Shown here piece by piece: positions 41,948-51,056 of a stretch of 64,000 nucleotides of DNA (positions are counted from its first letter, which is position 1; each line of letters starts with the position of its first letter). The position numbers were made by a program, and so were the translations under genes. Source of the stretch: Enterococcus diestrammenae (lineage in GTDB: Bacteria > Bacillota > Bacilli > Lactobacillales > Enterococcaceae); contig NZ_MAEI01000054.1 of NCBI RefSeq assembly GCF_009933255.1, positions 310,001-374,000 of the forward strand. The letters run 5' to 3'. The notes beneath the pieces were generated by a model that made no database searches, was not told the DNA's origin, and saw only the letters and a program-made list of their open reading frames with translations.

Positions 41948-41960
41948 GGATCAACAACCA

Positions 41961-42001
41961 AAAAATCCTGTCGGCAATCGTTGTGCTGGCGGGATTTTTT
42001 T
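41961..42001 (+). terminator. Terminator after S-component gene
   Basis: AATCC..TCGGC and GCTGG..GGATT arms are followed by TTTTTTT. Confidence 0.82.
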
Positions 42002-42071
42002 AGTAGAAGAGCTGTTGCATCGGTTTTTCCGAAAATTAACAGAAAAATCTTAACAAACCCAAGCAAAAGGA

Positions 42072-42100
42072 TTGTAGCAGGGAAAAAAGCGTGCTATATT
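42072..42100 (+). promoter_or_regulatory. folT promoter
   Basis: -35 TTGTAG (42072-42077) and -10 TATATT (42095-42100) are spaced 17 bp, about 30 bp before the riboswitch. Confidence 0.6.
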
Positions 42101-42127
42101 GGCAGTGGATGAGCGATGCGCTGGTCC

Positions 42128-42250
42128 AAATTCAGAGTAGGAAATGAAGCGTTAAGTGCTTAGAGGATGGGATGTTGCCTCTTTGACGAAGAGAGATAAG
42201 CTTTGGCCGGCTGAGTCTTTCGCGGTTTTGTTTCCGCATTCGCTGCAGTT
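42128..42250 (+). ncRNA. Tetrahydrofolate (THF-I) riboswitch
   Basis: The family-defining strings occur in order: CAGAGTAG, GCGTTAAGTG (42149-42158), GGATGGGATGTTGCC, GACGAAG, CGCGGT and CCGCATTCGCTG. Spacing and order match the Streptococcus-type folT leader. The ligand would repress folT, probably by sequestering the ribosome site downstream (AAAGGAG at 42267), since no terminator lies between aptamer and gene. Confidence 0.95.
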
Positions 42251-42282
42251 TGCTGTAGCAGCTCTTAAAGGAGATGCTGACA

Positions 42283-42801
42283 ATGAAACAAAAGATGGAT
42301 GCCCACAAGATTGCCTTGATGGGTCTGTTGATTGCGATGACGATTGTGTTGTCGCGGATTTTAGGTTTTGAAACAACTTTTCTGAAAATTAGTTTTCAAT
42401 TTGTGCCAGAGATGGTGATGGGGATGCTTTTTGGACCGTTTTGGTCAGGCATCGGCGCTGGTTTAGCGGATGTCATCGGCATGGGCTTTTTTGCGAAAGC
42501 ACCTTATTTTCCTGGCTTCACCCTCAATGCGGTGATTGGTGGCGCCCTTTATGGTTGGTTTTTCTACCGAAAAGAAGTCAAATGGCAGAGTGCTTTTCTG
42601 GTGACGTTGATTAATACGTTGCTGATTACGTTATTGCTGACGCCACTGTGGTTGCATATGATGTATCAAGTGCCATTAAACTGGGCTTTTTGGAGCACTC
42701 GCTTGTTAAAAGCAGTGATCATGTTACCAGTGCAAACGGCGCTACTGTATTATGTCGGACGGGCAGTTCCTTACAAACGATTGGCCAAACGTTTTGCCTA
42801 A
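42283..42801 (+). CDS. folT: Folate ECF transporter S-component
   Basis: A 172-aa S-component with about six helices: IALMGLLIAMTIVLSRILGF, then FVPEMVMGMLFGPFWSGIGAGLADVIG and PYFPGFTLNAVIGGALYGWFFYRK, all characteristic of FolT. It gives folate specificity to the ECF complex. The THF riboswitch directly upstream supports the assignment. Start is ATG 42283 (MKQKMDAHK), 9 nt after AAAGGAG; the ATG at 42274 abuts that site. It ends at a strong terminator. Confidence 0.95.
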   Translation: MKQKMDAHKIALMGLLIAMTIVLSRILGFETTFLKISFQFVPEMVMGMLFGPFWSGIGAGLADVIGMGFFAKAPYFPGFTLNAVIGGALYGWFFYRKEVKWQSAFLVTLINTLLITLLLTPLWLHMMYQVPLNWAFWSTRLLKAVIMLPVQTALLYYVGRAVPYKRLAKRFA

Positions 42802-42828
42802 GCTTCGGCGTTATCATCCCAAACGCTA

Positions 42829-42862
42829 CCAACCGTGATCATTTTGATCACGGTTTTTTTTG
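42829..42862 (+). terminator. Terminator after folT
   Basis: A perfect ACCGTGATCA/TGATCACGGT stem with a short loop is followed by eight T. Confidence 0.92.
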
Positions 42863-42866
42863 GACT

Positions 42867-43057
42867 ATAATACCAAGTCTAACGATGTCTGGCTTCACGA
42901 ACTAGCCCAGCTTGCGCATACAGTTGGCCTAAGCAAAGAACGCTAAGTCCAACTAGCATCTTCTAGAATTAAGGAGGAATCGACACATAATGTTCTTTAT
43001 CATGAGTCGGTTCCTCCTTAATTCTCGAGAGCTGAACGAGTTCCTTCAGCCTTTCTA
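42867..43057. repeat. Repeat family B, copy 2
   Basis: TATAATACCAAGTCTAAC begins a sequence matching copy 1 for about 100 bp. It then has a near-perfect long hairpin, GAATTAAGGAGGAATCGAC against GTCGGTTCCTCCTTAATTC (42966-43025), and ends TTCAGCCTTTCT. As in copy 1 it starts right after a terminator T tract. The rest of the gap to 43328 holds no visible gene. Confidence 0.87.
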
Positions 43058-43327
43058 ATATGCTTCAAAAGTCTGAAATAGCCTGGCTGACAAGGTTGCC
43101 TTGCCTATGCTAGTATTTTTGCTTTACTAGAGGCTCCATTGTGAAAATGATGGGGAGGCTGAATTTTTAAGAAAGCCCATGATTTTTTCGCTCAGCATTT
43201 TCATAGGGGGTATTTTTCTCGAAACTTGTGGCAATTATGCTATCATAGGCACAGTGAGAAATGTGTGACGCTTTTGACATCCGGTTAGTGGCCGCAAGTC
43301 GTGAAAGCAGATTTTGGAGGAGAAAAG

Positions 43328-44575
43328 ATGCGAGCATTTAAACAAATTCTAGTGGTGCTGGGGGTGGCGGCGCTGATCGTGATTCCGGTAGCGTTGGCGG
43401 TATTGTTTTTCACCGGGTATTTTGATGGGGGCACGGCTGATAGTACGACGGCCAGCAGCGTCAAATCTAGTACAAGCCAACCGGCAAATTCTAGTCAAAA
43501 AGACAGTGAGACGGCGACTTCTGCGTCTGAAACCAAGGAAACGACGGCTACTAGTGAAGCAAAAAACGATCCGGTGACAGCGTTATTGGATCAGATGAGT
43601 CTTTCGGAAAAAGTCGGGCAACTGTTTTTGGCTCGGGTACCGGAAACTGGTCAAATCGAGTCGTTGCAAACCTATGATTTAGGCGGTTACCTGTTATTTG
43701 GACGGGATGTGGAAGGCGTGACGGCAACCGAGTTAAAAGATAAGATTGCTAGCTTTCGCGAGGCCTCTAAGTATCCTTTGTTGATCGGTGCCGACGAGGA
43801 AGGCGGGACTGTTAGCCGCTTGAGCCGCAACTCGCTGTTGGTGGATCCGCCGTTTCAATCCCCTCAAAGCCTGTATCAAGCAGGGGGCTGGCAGGCCATC
43901 ACCGACGATACGGTCAGCAAAGCGCAACAGTTGAAGGACTTCGGCATCGATACGGGGCTTTTCCCGATAGCCGATGTGGCGACAGATCCCAACGCTTTCA
44001 TCTATGATCGTACCATCGGCATGGATGCAGCCGGGACGGAAAAGTACGTGACGACGGTGGTGGAGGCCTTGGCGGGCACCGGATCTGGTTCCACCTTGAA
44101 GCATTTTCCCGGTTATGGCAACAATGCGGACAGCCACACGTCGATTGTGACGGATAGCCGTCCTTCGTCGGAGTTGGAAAGTAATGATTTCAAGCCTTTT
44201 ATCGCGGGAATTAAAGCCGGTGTCGATAGTATTTTGGTTTCCCACAATATCGTCACCGCCATCGATGATCAAAGGCCAGCTTCGATTTCACCAGCGATTC
44301 ATGAGGTGTTGCGGAAGGATTTAGGCTTTAAAGGCGTGATTATGACCGACGACATGGACATGGCCGGTTTGGCAAACTTTATCACCCAAGAAGAGGCGGG
44401 GCTAGCGGCCTTGCAAGCTGGCAACGACCTGATTTTGTCCTCGACTTATGCTGTGCAGATTCCGCGGATTATTGAAGCGGTGGAAGATGGCGAATACAGC
44501 CAGGAGGACTTGGATGCTTCGGTTCGGCGGGTTTTGACGTGGAAAGCCGAGCTGGGTCTATTAGCCACTGAATAA
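43328..44575 (+). CDS. Secreted/anchored beta-N-acetylhexosaminidase (GH3, NagZ-like)
   Basis: A 415-aa protein: N-terminal membrane anchor (QILVVLGVAALIVIPVALAVLFF), a Ser/Thr-rich linker (about 35-80), then a glycoside hydrolase 3 domain. GADEEGGTVSRL, KHFPGYGNNADSHTS (NagZ KHFPGxGxxxxDSH motif with the catalytic His) and GVIMTDDMDM with the nucleophile Asp are present. It probably removes GlcNAc from cell-wall fragments outside the membrane, unlike cytosolic NagZ of Gram-negatives. Start ATG 43328 follows TTTTGGAGGAG; upstream codons are within the leader. Confidence 0.92.
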   Translation: MRAFKQILVVLGVAALIVIPVALAVLFFTGYFDGGTADSTTASSVKSSTSQPANSSQKDSETATSASETKETTATSEAKNDPVTALLDQMSLSEKVGQLFLARVPETGQIESLQTYDLGGYLLFGRDVEGVTATELKDKIASFREASKYPLLIGADEEGGTVSRLSRNSLLVDPPFQSPQSLYQAGGWQAITDDTVSKAQQLKDFGIDTGLFPIADVATDPNAFIYDRTIGMDAAGTEKYVTTVVEALAGTGSGSTLKHFPGYGNNADSHTSIVTDSRPSSELESNDFKPFIAGIKAGVDSILVSHNIVTAIDDQRPASISPAIHEVLRKDLGFKGVIMTDDMDMAGLANFITQEEAGLAALQAGNDLILSSTYAVQIPRIIEAVEDGEYSQEDLDASVRRVLTWKAELGLLATE

Positions 44576-44595
44576 TTGCAATCACCCCTTCTCCT

Positions 44596-44637
44596 AAAAA
44601 AGTTCGGGGGCTGTGTCACAAGCCCAGGGAACTTTTG
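44596..44637 (+). terminator. Terminator after hexosaminidase gene
   Basis: AAAAGTTC..GGCT and AGCC..GGAACTTTT form the stem, ending in TTTTGC. Confidence 0.7.
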
Positions 44638-44717
44638 CTAAGGAGCGGGGGTTTTTCTGTGGTATCATAGGTTAGAATAGTCGGTGGCAAAGAAGCCGCC
44701 GTATAAAGGAGCGAGTT

Positions 44718-46079
44718 ATGAATAACTGTCCAAATTGTGGGGCCCAAGTTCCCGAAGAGGCCCAGTTTTGTCCGACATGTGGCCACGAGCTGCCTGCTGC
44801 AGAAAACCGTGGGGCGTTAGCTGAGGAGCAAACAGAGGTGCTTACCGATGCAGCAAGCCAAGGCGCTGTTGACGGCAATCCAACGGGAAGTAGAAGGGAA
44901 AGCAACCTAACTGAAAGTCATTCAGCTAATGATCAGCTAGTTGAGGGGATTCCAGCGGATAGCACCCCAACTGAAAATAATTTAGTCGGAGATAGTCCGA
45001 ATGCAGACAATCCGAATGCAGGCAATCCAGCCGAGAACATCCCTACTGCAAGTCAAGCTGCTGACGAGGAGCTGGCGCCAGTTGCCGCAAAAGTGGAAAC
45101 AGATTTCCACCAGCAGACTGAAGAGGATGAGCAAGCAATGGGGAATGCACCGGCGTCTCATCTGGAGGCTGGGGAAGTGGATGGCTCCCAGCCAGATTCG
45201 GATTCAAATTCAGATCTAGACTCAGATTTGGACGCAACTTCGGATGCAACTTCGACAGCAGCTCCAATCCCAGAGCCAGCTCCAATCCCAGAGCCAGCCC
45301 CGCCCGCTACCACCGCTCAGAAGAAAAATTCGTCTGGCCCCACTTTTTCTGAAACTAGTAGCCCAGAAGAGGAGTTGTTGACGGCGGCGACGAAGACCAA
45401 AGCCTACGCATCTGGCTATTTTCAGTGGCTTCATGGGAATCTTAAAGCCCCGAGATTGAATCAACACCAAGGTCCGTTGTCCTACAGCCTCATCAGTTTG
45501 GTGATAATTTTACTGGCCAATGGGGTGGCCATCAGTCGGCTGTTGAGTACGACGGTTCAGCAAATACTGACCCAAGTCCAGTTGATAGGCTTGAGTTATC
45601 GTTATAATGGTCCCCAGTTGTTGTTCTTTTTTGAAATTTTGTTGGATTTGATCCTGAGTGTGGCAGTGATGGTGTTGGTCTATTATTATGTGGCAGCCAA
45701 GGTCAATTCCCGAAAGCTTTCTGTTGGAGAGGCTTTGACGGAAATCATCACCCCAGCCGCCTTTTCCGTATACCTCAGCCTTTTAGCCCTGGTGGTAACA
45801 TTTGTTTTGCCATACTTGCCAGAGATGGGCTTGGCTCTGATTACGGTATCCTTGTTCCTCGTGGTGGCGTCGTTTTTAGGTAATATTTGGCGAACACCGG
45901 CGACTAGCTTGAAAGTTAATCGTTTTTATACGACGGTGATTGCGTTATTGATCGTGGTCTTGGTCACCGTGGTTATCAACCGTTTGTTGTTGGGGCAAAT
46001 GGTGGAGAATTTACCGATTCAACAACAACTTCCTGAGGGCTTTGAGAATTTTTTCAATCAAAATGATTCCTTTTTTTAA
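44718..46079 (+). CDS. Zinc-ribbon membrane protein with low-complexity linker
   Basis: A 453-aa protein: an N-terminal zinc ribbon (CPNCGAQVPEEAQFCPTCG, CxxC-x11-CxxC), then about 200 residues of low-complexity acidic sequence (repeated NPT/NAGN, SDSNSDLDSD, IPEPAP), then about five membrane helices (about 240-435). Similar zinc-ribbon plus membrane proteins are common and mostly uncharacterised. The repeats at DNA level (PIPEPA, DLDSDLD) suggest slippage expansion. ATG is behind AAAGGAGCG. Function is unknown, and it stands alone. Confidence 0.85.
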   Translation: MNNCPNCGAQVPEEAQFCPTCGHELPAAENRGALAEEQTEVLTDAASQGAVDGNPTGSRRESNLTESHSANDQLVEGIPADSTPTENNLVGDSPNADNPNAGNPAENIPTASQAADEELAPVAAKVETDFHQQTEEDEQAMGNAPASHLEAGEVDGSQPDSDSNSDLDSDLDATSDATSTAAPIPEPAPIPEPAPPATTAQKKNSSGPTFSETSSPEEELLTAATKTKAYASGYFQWLHGNLKAPRLNQHQGPLSYSLISLVIILLANGVAISRLLSTTVQQILTQVQLIGLSYRYNGPQLLFFFEILLDLILSVAVMVLVYYYVAAKVNSRKLSVGEALTEIITPAAFSVYLSLLALVVTFVLPYLPEMGLALITVSLFLVVASFLGNIWRTPATSLKVNRFYTTVIALLIVVLVTVVINRLLLGQMVENLPIQQQLPEGFENFFNQNDSFF

Positions 46080-46097
46080 TCAGTCCGACTTATAGGT

Positions 46098-46149
46098 AAA
46101 AAGCACCCTTCCCGCTGATGACATAGCATCAGTAGGAAGGGTGCTTTCT
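46098..46149. terminator. Bidirectional terminator
   Basis: AAGCACCCTTCC/GGAAGGGTGCTT surrounds an inner CTGATG/CATCAG stem between convergent genes. Confidence 0.87.
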
Positions 46150-47897
46150 TATTGCTCAAATTGTGCTTGATAAAGGCGCTTGTAATACCCATCTAAGGCG
46201 AGGAGTTCTTGATGGGTGCCTTGTTCGACGATGGCCCCGGCTTCCATCACGAGGATATGATCGGCGGCCTGGATGGTGGCGAGGCGGTGGGCGATGACAA
46301 AGCTGGTACGGCCGGCCATCATTTCCAAAAAGGCGGCCTGGATATTGCGCTCGGTGAGGGTGTCCACAGAACTGGTGGCTTCATCGAGGATTAACATCGC
46401 CGGCCGGGCAATCATGGTGCGGGCGATGGTCAAAAGCTGGCGCTGGCCGTCACTGATTTTGAGGCCTTGTTCACCGATGATGGTATCCAGACCGGCTGGC
46501 AGTCGCAGCACGTATTCGGACATATAGGTTTTCTTGAGGGCAGCCCAAATCTCGTCTTCAGTAGCGTCGGGCTTGCCGTAAGTCAAGTTGTCGCGCAGGG
46601 TGCTATCAAAAAGCCAAGTGTCCTGAAGCACCATGCCGAAGCTTTGCCGCAGACTGTCTCGGGTCAGGTAGTTGATGTCGTGGTCGTCGATGGTGATGAC
46701 CCCGGCATCCACTTCGTAAAAGCGCATCAGCAAATTGACCAAGGTGGACTTGCCGGCCCCGGTTTTCCCTACGATTGCGACCGTTTCGCCGGGCTTGGCG
46801 CTAAAGCTGAAATCGCGAATCAGCGGCTGTTGCGGGTCGTAGCTAAAAGCGACATTGGCAAAAGTCACAGCTCCCCGGACAGCCGTCAAGGTCTTGGCAT
46901 CTGGGCTATCCGGACGTTCTTCCGGCTGGTCGATGATTTCAAAAGTCCGACTCAAGCCAGCCAAAGCGGTTTGAATCTGGGTGGTGATACCGGAGAGTTC
47001 GATAAAAGGCTTGGTAAATTGGCTAGCATAGATGGTGAAACTGGAAATCATCCCGACGGTTACCAGTTGGCTACCTTGAAGGACCAACAACGCCCCTACG
47101 AAACCTACCGCCACATAGGCCAAATGATCCACAAAACGAGACATGGGATTGGTCAATGAAGAGGAGAATTGGGCCCGTTGTCCGCGTACATAAAGCTCTT
47201 GGTTGAGGGCTTCGAAAGCTGTTTGGTTGGCAGCTTCGTGGTGAAAAGCCTTGACGATTTTTTGATTGCCCACCATCTCGGTGACGAAGCCGGAGATATC
47301 CCCCACGATGGCTTGTTGCGAGACGAAATCTTGCTGGGAACTTTTGGCGACCCACCAGCTTACCAAGAAGATCACCGGCGTAGCAAAGAGGACGACGGCG
47401 GTGAGGACGAGGCTCATGTTTAACATTACCACTAAAGCGATGCCTACGATTGCCAAGCCGGAAAAGACTTGGTTGAACACCGCGGAGACCGCCACAGAGA
47501 TGTTGTCCATGTCATTGGTAAAGCGGCTGACGATATCCCCATGAGCCGTCTGATCGTAATAGCGTAAGGGCAGCTTGTTTAGCTTCTGAAAGGCTTCTTT
47601 GCGGAGAGCGGCTGCCGACAAATAAGCGACGCGATTGCCCAGTCGTTGAATCAACAATTGGCTGAGGACTGTCAAAAGAACGACGCTAGCAAATTGGAAC
47701 AGGACCAAGCGTAAGCCGGCAAAATCCACTTGGCCGGCACCAATCAGGCGATCAATCCCGCGACCGATTTGCCAAGTCATAAAGACGGAGGTGCCGCCAG
47801 CGACGACTCCCAATACCATGGCTGTTATAAAGTAACTGGGGTAGGCCATGAGATAAGGCATGAAGCGTTTTAAAGCTTTTTGTTTGGTGGTTTTCAT
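46149..47897 (-). CDS. Heterodimeric ABC exporter, catalytic half
   Basis: A 582-aa half transporter: six-helix exporter domain (about 1-320) and NBD with Walker A GKTGAGKST, Walker B MLILDEATSSVD (catalytic Glu present) and H-loop VIAHRLATI. Its signature is ISDGQRQLL rather than LSGGQ. Together with the upstream half it forms one normal and one degenerate ATP site, typical of LmrCD/TM287-288-type exporters. It overlaps the upstream gene by 4 bp (ATGA). Drug or lipid export is inferred from the family. Confidence 0.94.
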   Translation of the reverse strand: MKTTKQKALKRFMPYLMAYPSYFITAMVLGVVAGGTSVFMTWQIGRGIDRLIGAGQVDFAGLRLVLFQFASVVLLTVLSQLLIQRLGNRVAYLSAAALRKEAFQKLNKLPLRYYDQTAHGDIVSRFTNDMDNISVAVSAVFNQVFSGLAIVGIALVVMLNMSLVLTAVVLFATPVIFLVSWWVAKSSQQDFVSQQAIVGDISGFVTEMVGNQKIVKAFHHEAANQTAFEALNQELYVRGQRAQFSSSLTNPMSRFVDHLAYVAVGFVGALLVLQGSQLVTVGMISSFTIYASQFTKPFIELSGITTQIQTALAGLSRTFEIIDQPEERPDSPDAKTLTAVRGAVTFANVAFSYDPQQPLIRDFSFSAKPGETVAIVGKTGAGKSTLVNLLMRFYEVDAGVITIDDHDINYLTRDSLRQSFGMVLQDTWLFDSTLRDNLTYGKPDATEDEIWAALKKTYMSEYVLRLPAGLDTIIGEQGLKISDGQRQLLTIARTMIARPAMLILDEATSSVDTLTERNIQAAFLEMMAGRTSFVIAHRLATIQAADHILVMEAGAIVEQGTHQELLALDGYYKRLYQAQFEQ

Positions 47898-49657
47898 GAC
47901 ACAGCACCTTCTTCCTGAGAGGCTACGATGGCTTGATAGGCGGCGTTTGACTGCACCAATTCTTGATGGGTCCCGACACCCACCAGCCGGCCTTCCTCCA
48001 GCACGAGGATCTGATCGGCTTCAGCGATGGAACGGACCCGCTGCGAGACGATCATGACGGTCCCTTGCAAATCTGTTGCCAAGGCCCGACGCAAATTTAA
48101 ATCCGTTTGATAGTCCAAGGCGCTTAGGGAATCGTCCAAAATCAAGAGCGCCGGTTTGGCAATCACTGCACGGGCGATGGTCAAGCGTTGTTTTTGCCCA
48201 CCGGAGAAGTTTTTGCCACCTTCAAAAATCGGCGTGTCCAAGCCTTGCGGTAAAGCTTTTACAAAATCAGCGGCTTGGGCTAATTGCAGCGCTTGCCAAC
48301 AGTCTTCGTCGCTGGCGTCGGCTTTGCCCCATTGGAGGTTTTCCCGAATGGTTCCGCTGAAGAGCACAGCGGTTTGAGGAACCATGGCGATTTGTTGCCG
48401 CAAGTGAGATAGGGACCATTTGCGGACGTCCAAGCCATCGACTGCGACAGCTCCATTGGCTACATCATAAAAACGGGGAATCAGCTGAGTTAACGCGGAT
48501 TTGCCACTACCGGTAGGGCCGATGATACCCACCGTGCTGCCCGCAGAAACGCTAAAAGTGAGGTCTTGCAATACCAGACCGTAATCCTGGGCAAAGCGAA
48601 AGTCTACCTGGTCAAAGGCGATGGTGGCCCCGGCTTTTTCAGTAGCTGTCGTGGAAGCAAAGCCTGGTGAAGTCGCCGCTAGCGGTGTCGCGCCAGCCGC
48701 CGTTTCCCGAATCAGCGGGGTGGTGGCGAGCACGTCATTGACACGTTGGGCGGAAGCCGCCGCTCGGGTAAAGATAATTACCAAGTTGCTGACGACGATC
48801 AAGGCCAACAACATCTGATTCATGTAGTTTACCAAGGCGAGAATCTGTCCTTGGGCGAGGTGGCCGCTATCGACTTTGAAACCACCGAGATAAAACAAGA
48901 CTAAAATACCGAGATTCATGATCAACGTCGTGGCGGGTGTCAACAATGCTGACAAATTGGCGACGCGAATATTGACTCGGGCCAAATCGTCGGTGCTACT
49001 AGCAAAATGTTGGACTTCCCGCTCCCGGCGCGCAAAGGCCCGAATCACCCGCACCCCGCTAAGATTTTGGGTCACCAGCTGGTTGAGGTGGTCCAGCTTT
49101 TGTTGGACTTGTTTGTACAAAGGGACAGTCCCCCGAATGATGAAAAATAACACGAGACAGAAGAAAGGCAAGGTGATCAAAAACACCAGGCCGGCTTGCC
49201 AATCGATTACAAAGGCCATGATCACGGCCCCGACACTGAGAAACGGCGCCCGCACCACTAGCCGGATCAACATCGCCAAAGCCAGTTGCAGCTGATTGAC
49301 ATCGTTGGTCATGCGGGTGATTAAGGTGTCGGTACCGAAGCGATTGAGGGCTTGGTGATCCAGTTGGTTGATTTTCTTCATCAATTGATTGCGTAGCTCC
49401 GTGCCGAAGCCTTGAGAAGCGATGGAGGAAAAATACTGGCAAATCACCGCACAGCCCAAGCCCACCACCGACAGCACCACCATGGCTATCATCATGCGCC
49501 AGACCTCGCCGGAATCATTGGTCCGAATTCCTTGATCCACGAGCCGCGCCATCAATAAAGGTAAAAACAGTTCAAAGACAGCTTCTAAAAATTTGAAAAA
49601 TGGACCAAGAATAATCTGTTTGCGATAGTCCTTGGCATAGGGCAATAGCTTAATCAC
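47894..49657 (-). CDS. Heterodimeric ABC exporter, degenerate half
   Basis: A 587-aa half transporter, first gene of the pair. The N-terminus (MIKLLPYAKDYRKQIILGPFFKFLEAVFELFLPLLMARLVDQGI) starts the membrane domain. The NBD has Walker A GPTGSGKSAL, canonical signature FSGGQKQRL and Walker B LLILDDSLSALD, where Asp replaces the catalytic Glu. The degenerate ATP site is made of this Walker B and the ISDGQ signature of the partner. A variable Ala/Thr-rich linker (about 325-345) joins the two domains. Substrate unknown; a multidrug role is typical. Confidence 0.94.
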   Translation of the reverse strand: MIKLLPYAKDYRKQIILGPFFKFLEAVFELFLPLLMARLVDQGIRTNDSGEVWRMMIAMVVLSVVGLGCAVICQYFSSIASQGFGTELRNQLMKKINQLDHQALNRFGTDTLITRMTNDVNQLQLALAMLIRLVVRAPFLSVGAVIMAFVIDWQAGLVFLITLPFFCLVLFFIIRGTVPLYKQVQQKLDHLNQLVTQNLSGVRVIRAFARREREVQHFASSTDDLARVNIRVANLSALLTPATTLIMNLGILVLFYLGGFKVDSGHLAQGQILALVNYMNQMLLALIVVSNLVIIFTRAAASAQRVNDVLATTPLIRETAAGATPLAATSPGFASTTATEKAGATIAFDQVDFRFAQDYGLVLQDLTFSVSAGSTVGIIGPTGSGKSALTQLIPRFYDVANGAVAVDGLDVRKWSLSHLRQQIAMVPQTAVLFSGTIRENLQWGKADASDEDCWQALQLAQAADFVKALPQGLDTPIFEGGKNFSGGQKQRLTIARAVIAKPALLILDDSLSALDYQTDLNLRRALATDLQGTVMIVSQRVRSIAEADQILVLEEGRLVGVGTHQELVQSNAAYQAIVASQEEGAVS

Positions 49658-49980
49658 AGGAACACTCCTTTTTCACCGCCTAGCCAGAAAAAGATCGGCC
49701 AGCAGTCACTTATCTTCCTATTTTAGCGGAAAATGCCGGGAAGCAAAAGAGGCCAGTTTTTTTGCTGGAAAAAACGGAAGATCAGGGGATGGCTTGCTAG
49801 GAGAAAGAGGCTGCTCGTACGAAAAAAAAGAGACCGCTAAAGAAATCGCGGGTCTCTTAGAAAAACTTAGTGAGCGCAGCTAGTCGAAGGGTTCGTCTGG
49901 GCGCTTCCTACGATTTTAGACGAACGCATACTGTCCGCCTCCAGCCAAATGCTTACCTTGAAGTGGGGCATCTTAAAGGG
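49658..49980. other. Intergenic region between ABC exporter and HAD phosphatase
   Basis: It holds a minus-strand terminator (49822-49858) and the promoter region of the exporter operon. No ORF with a ribosome site was seen, and no leader peptide like the one at 1803-1919. Confidence 0.5.
49822..49858 (-). terminator. Terminator of HAD phosphatase gene
   Basis: On the minus strand AAGAGACC and GGTCTCTT arms are followed by eight T. Confidence 0.85.
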
Positions 49981-50805
49981 TCATGAGGGGATATGCTCTT
50001 GGTTTGTCTCTGCCAAGATTTTTTCGATTTGTTGCAACACACCTTGTTCTTGATTGGAAGCGATGATGGTTTTGGCACTGGCTTTGACGGCTGGTTGGGC
50101 GTTGGCCATGGCGTAGCTAAAGCCGGCGTGTTGGAGCATTTCCAGGTCATTGCCACTATCGCCAAATGCCGCCACTTCCTCATCGGCAATCTGCCAGTGG
50201 GCTTGGAGACGCTTTAGACCATTGGCTTTGTGAATGCCCGGAATGATCAAGTCGACATCTCCGTGACCACTGGAGACCGGCGTTATCCGGCCGGCAAATT
50301 TCGCCGAGAGACTGGCAATCAACGGTTCGACATTGGCCACAGTAGTGCTGAGGGCAAACTTAAATAACGTATCTTCAGGTAAGTCTCTGAGATTTGCCAC
50401 GGTGGTTAGGCGATGGTAATAGCGGCTGGCGTGTTGAATAAAGGTTGGGTCCTCGCCGTCTTGGACATAGGCACTATTTTTCCCGCATATCAGGGTGTGG
50501 ACCTCCGCATAATTAGCTAGCTCGGCTAAAACTTCCTGGATGGTTTCGGCAGCCAGTTCTCCGCAGAAAACTTCTTCCTCGGCTTCCACCACGTAGGCGC
50601 CGTTTTCCGCGACAAAGGCCAGTTGTGAGGCGATTTCCGGGAAAAAGGAGCGGAGTTGGTAATACTGATTGCCGCTAGCGACGACAAATTTGATGCCTTG
50701 TGCTTGGAGCTGGGGATACAACTCTTGAAACCAACGACGATCGTAATCTTGCTGATTGTTCAAAAAGGTGCCATCCATGTCGACGGCGATGAGTTTAATA
50801 GGCAT
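49981..50805 (-). CDS. Cof-type HAD-IIB sugar phosphatase
   Basis: A 274-aa haloacid dehalogenase: LIAVDMDGTFLNNQQDY (nucleophile DMDGT), FVVASGNQYYQL (motif II) and VAAFGDSGNDLEML (motif IV GDSxND), with a C2 cap domain of the Cof/YbjI type between. It likely dephosphorylates sugar phosphates or related metabolites. ATG is behind GAAAGGAAG. It stands alone with its own terminator; substrate unknown. Confidence 0.92.
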   Translation of the reverse strand: MPIKLIAVDMDGTFLNNQQDYDRRWFQELYPQLQAQGIKFVVASGNQYYQLRSFFPEIASQLAFVAENGAYVVEAEEEVFCGELAAETIQEVLAELANYAEVHTLICGKNSAYVQDGEDPTFIQHASRYYHRLTTVANLRDLPEDTLFKFALSTTVANVEPLIASLSAKFAGRITPVSSGHGDVDLIIPGIHKANGLKRLQAHWQIADEEVAAFGDSGNDLEMLQHAGFSYAMANAQPAVKASAKTIIASNQEQGVLQQIEKILAETNQEHIPS

Positions 50806-51056
50806 TGGCTTACTTCCTTTCTGTGGGGTTTGTAGTGTCGGCGGTTACTGGTGTGCAAAGATCAAAAATCCTGATGAGCAGGCAGGCACCTGATGACCAT
50901 GTTCTTTCTCTTTAAGCATGTCCGGTCAGGGGGGAAATGTCAATCAGGAAATGGCGCAAAAAAAGGGTCCTCCTTGGTTACCAGCGGAAAAGTACGGTAT
51001 ACTAGGGCCATCAAGCAACTGTCTGGCCTAAGTGCTGACAGTAGAAAGGAAGGATT

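Noticed and set aside
46467..47159. 230-codon plus-strand ORF opposite the ABC exporter
   Set aside because: It is antisense to the conserved NBD and lacks a ribosome site.
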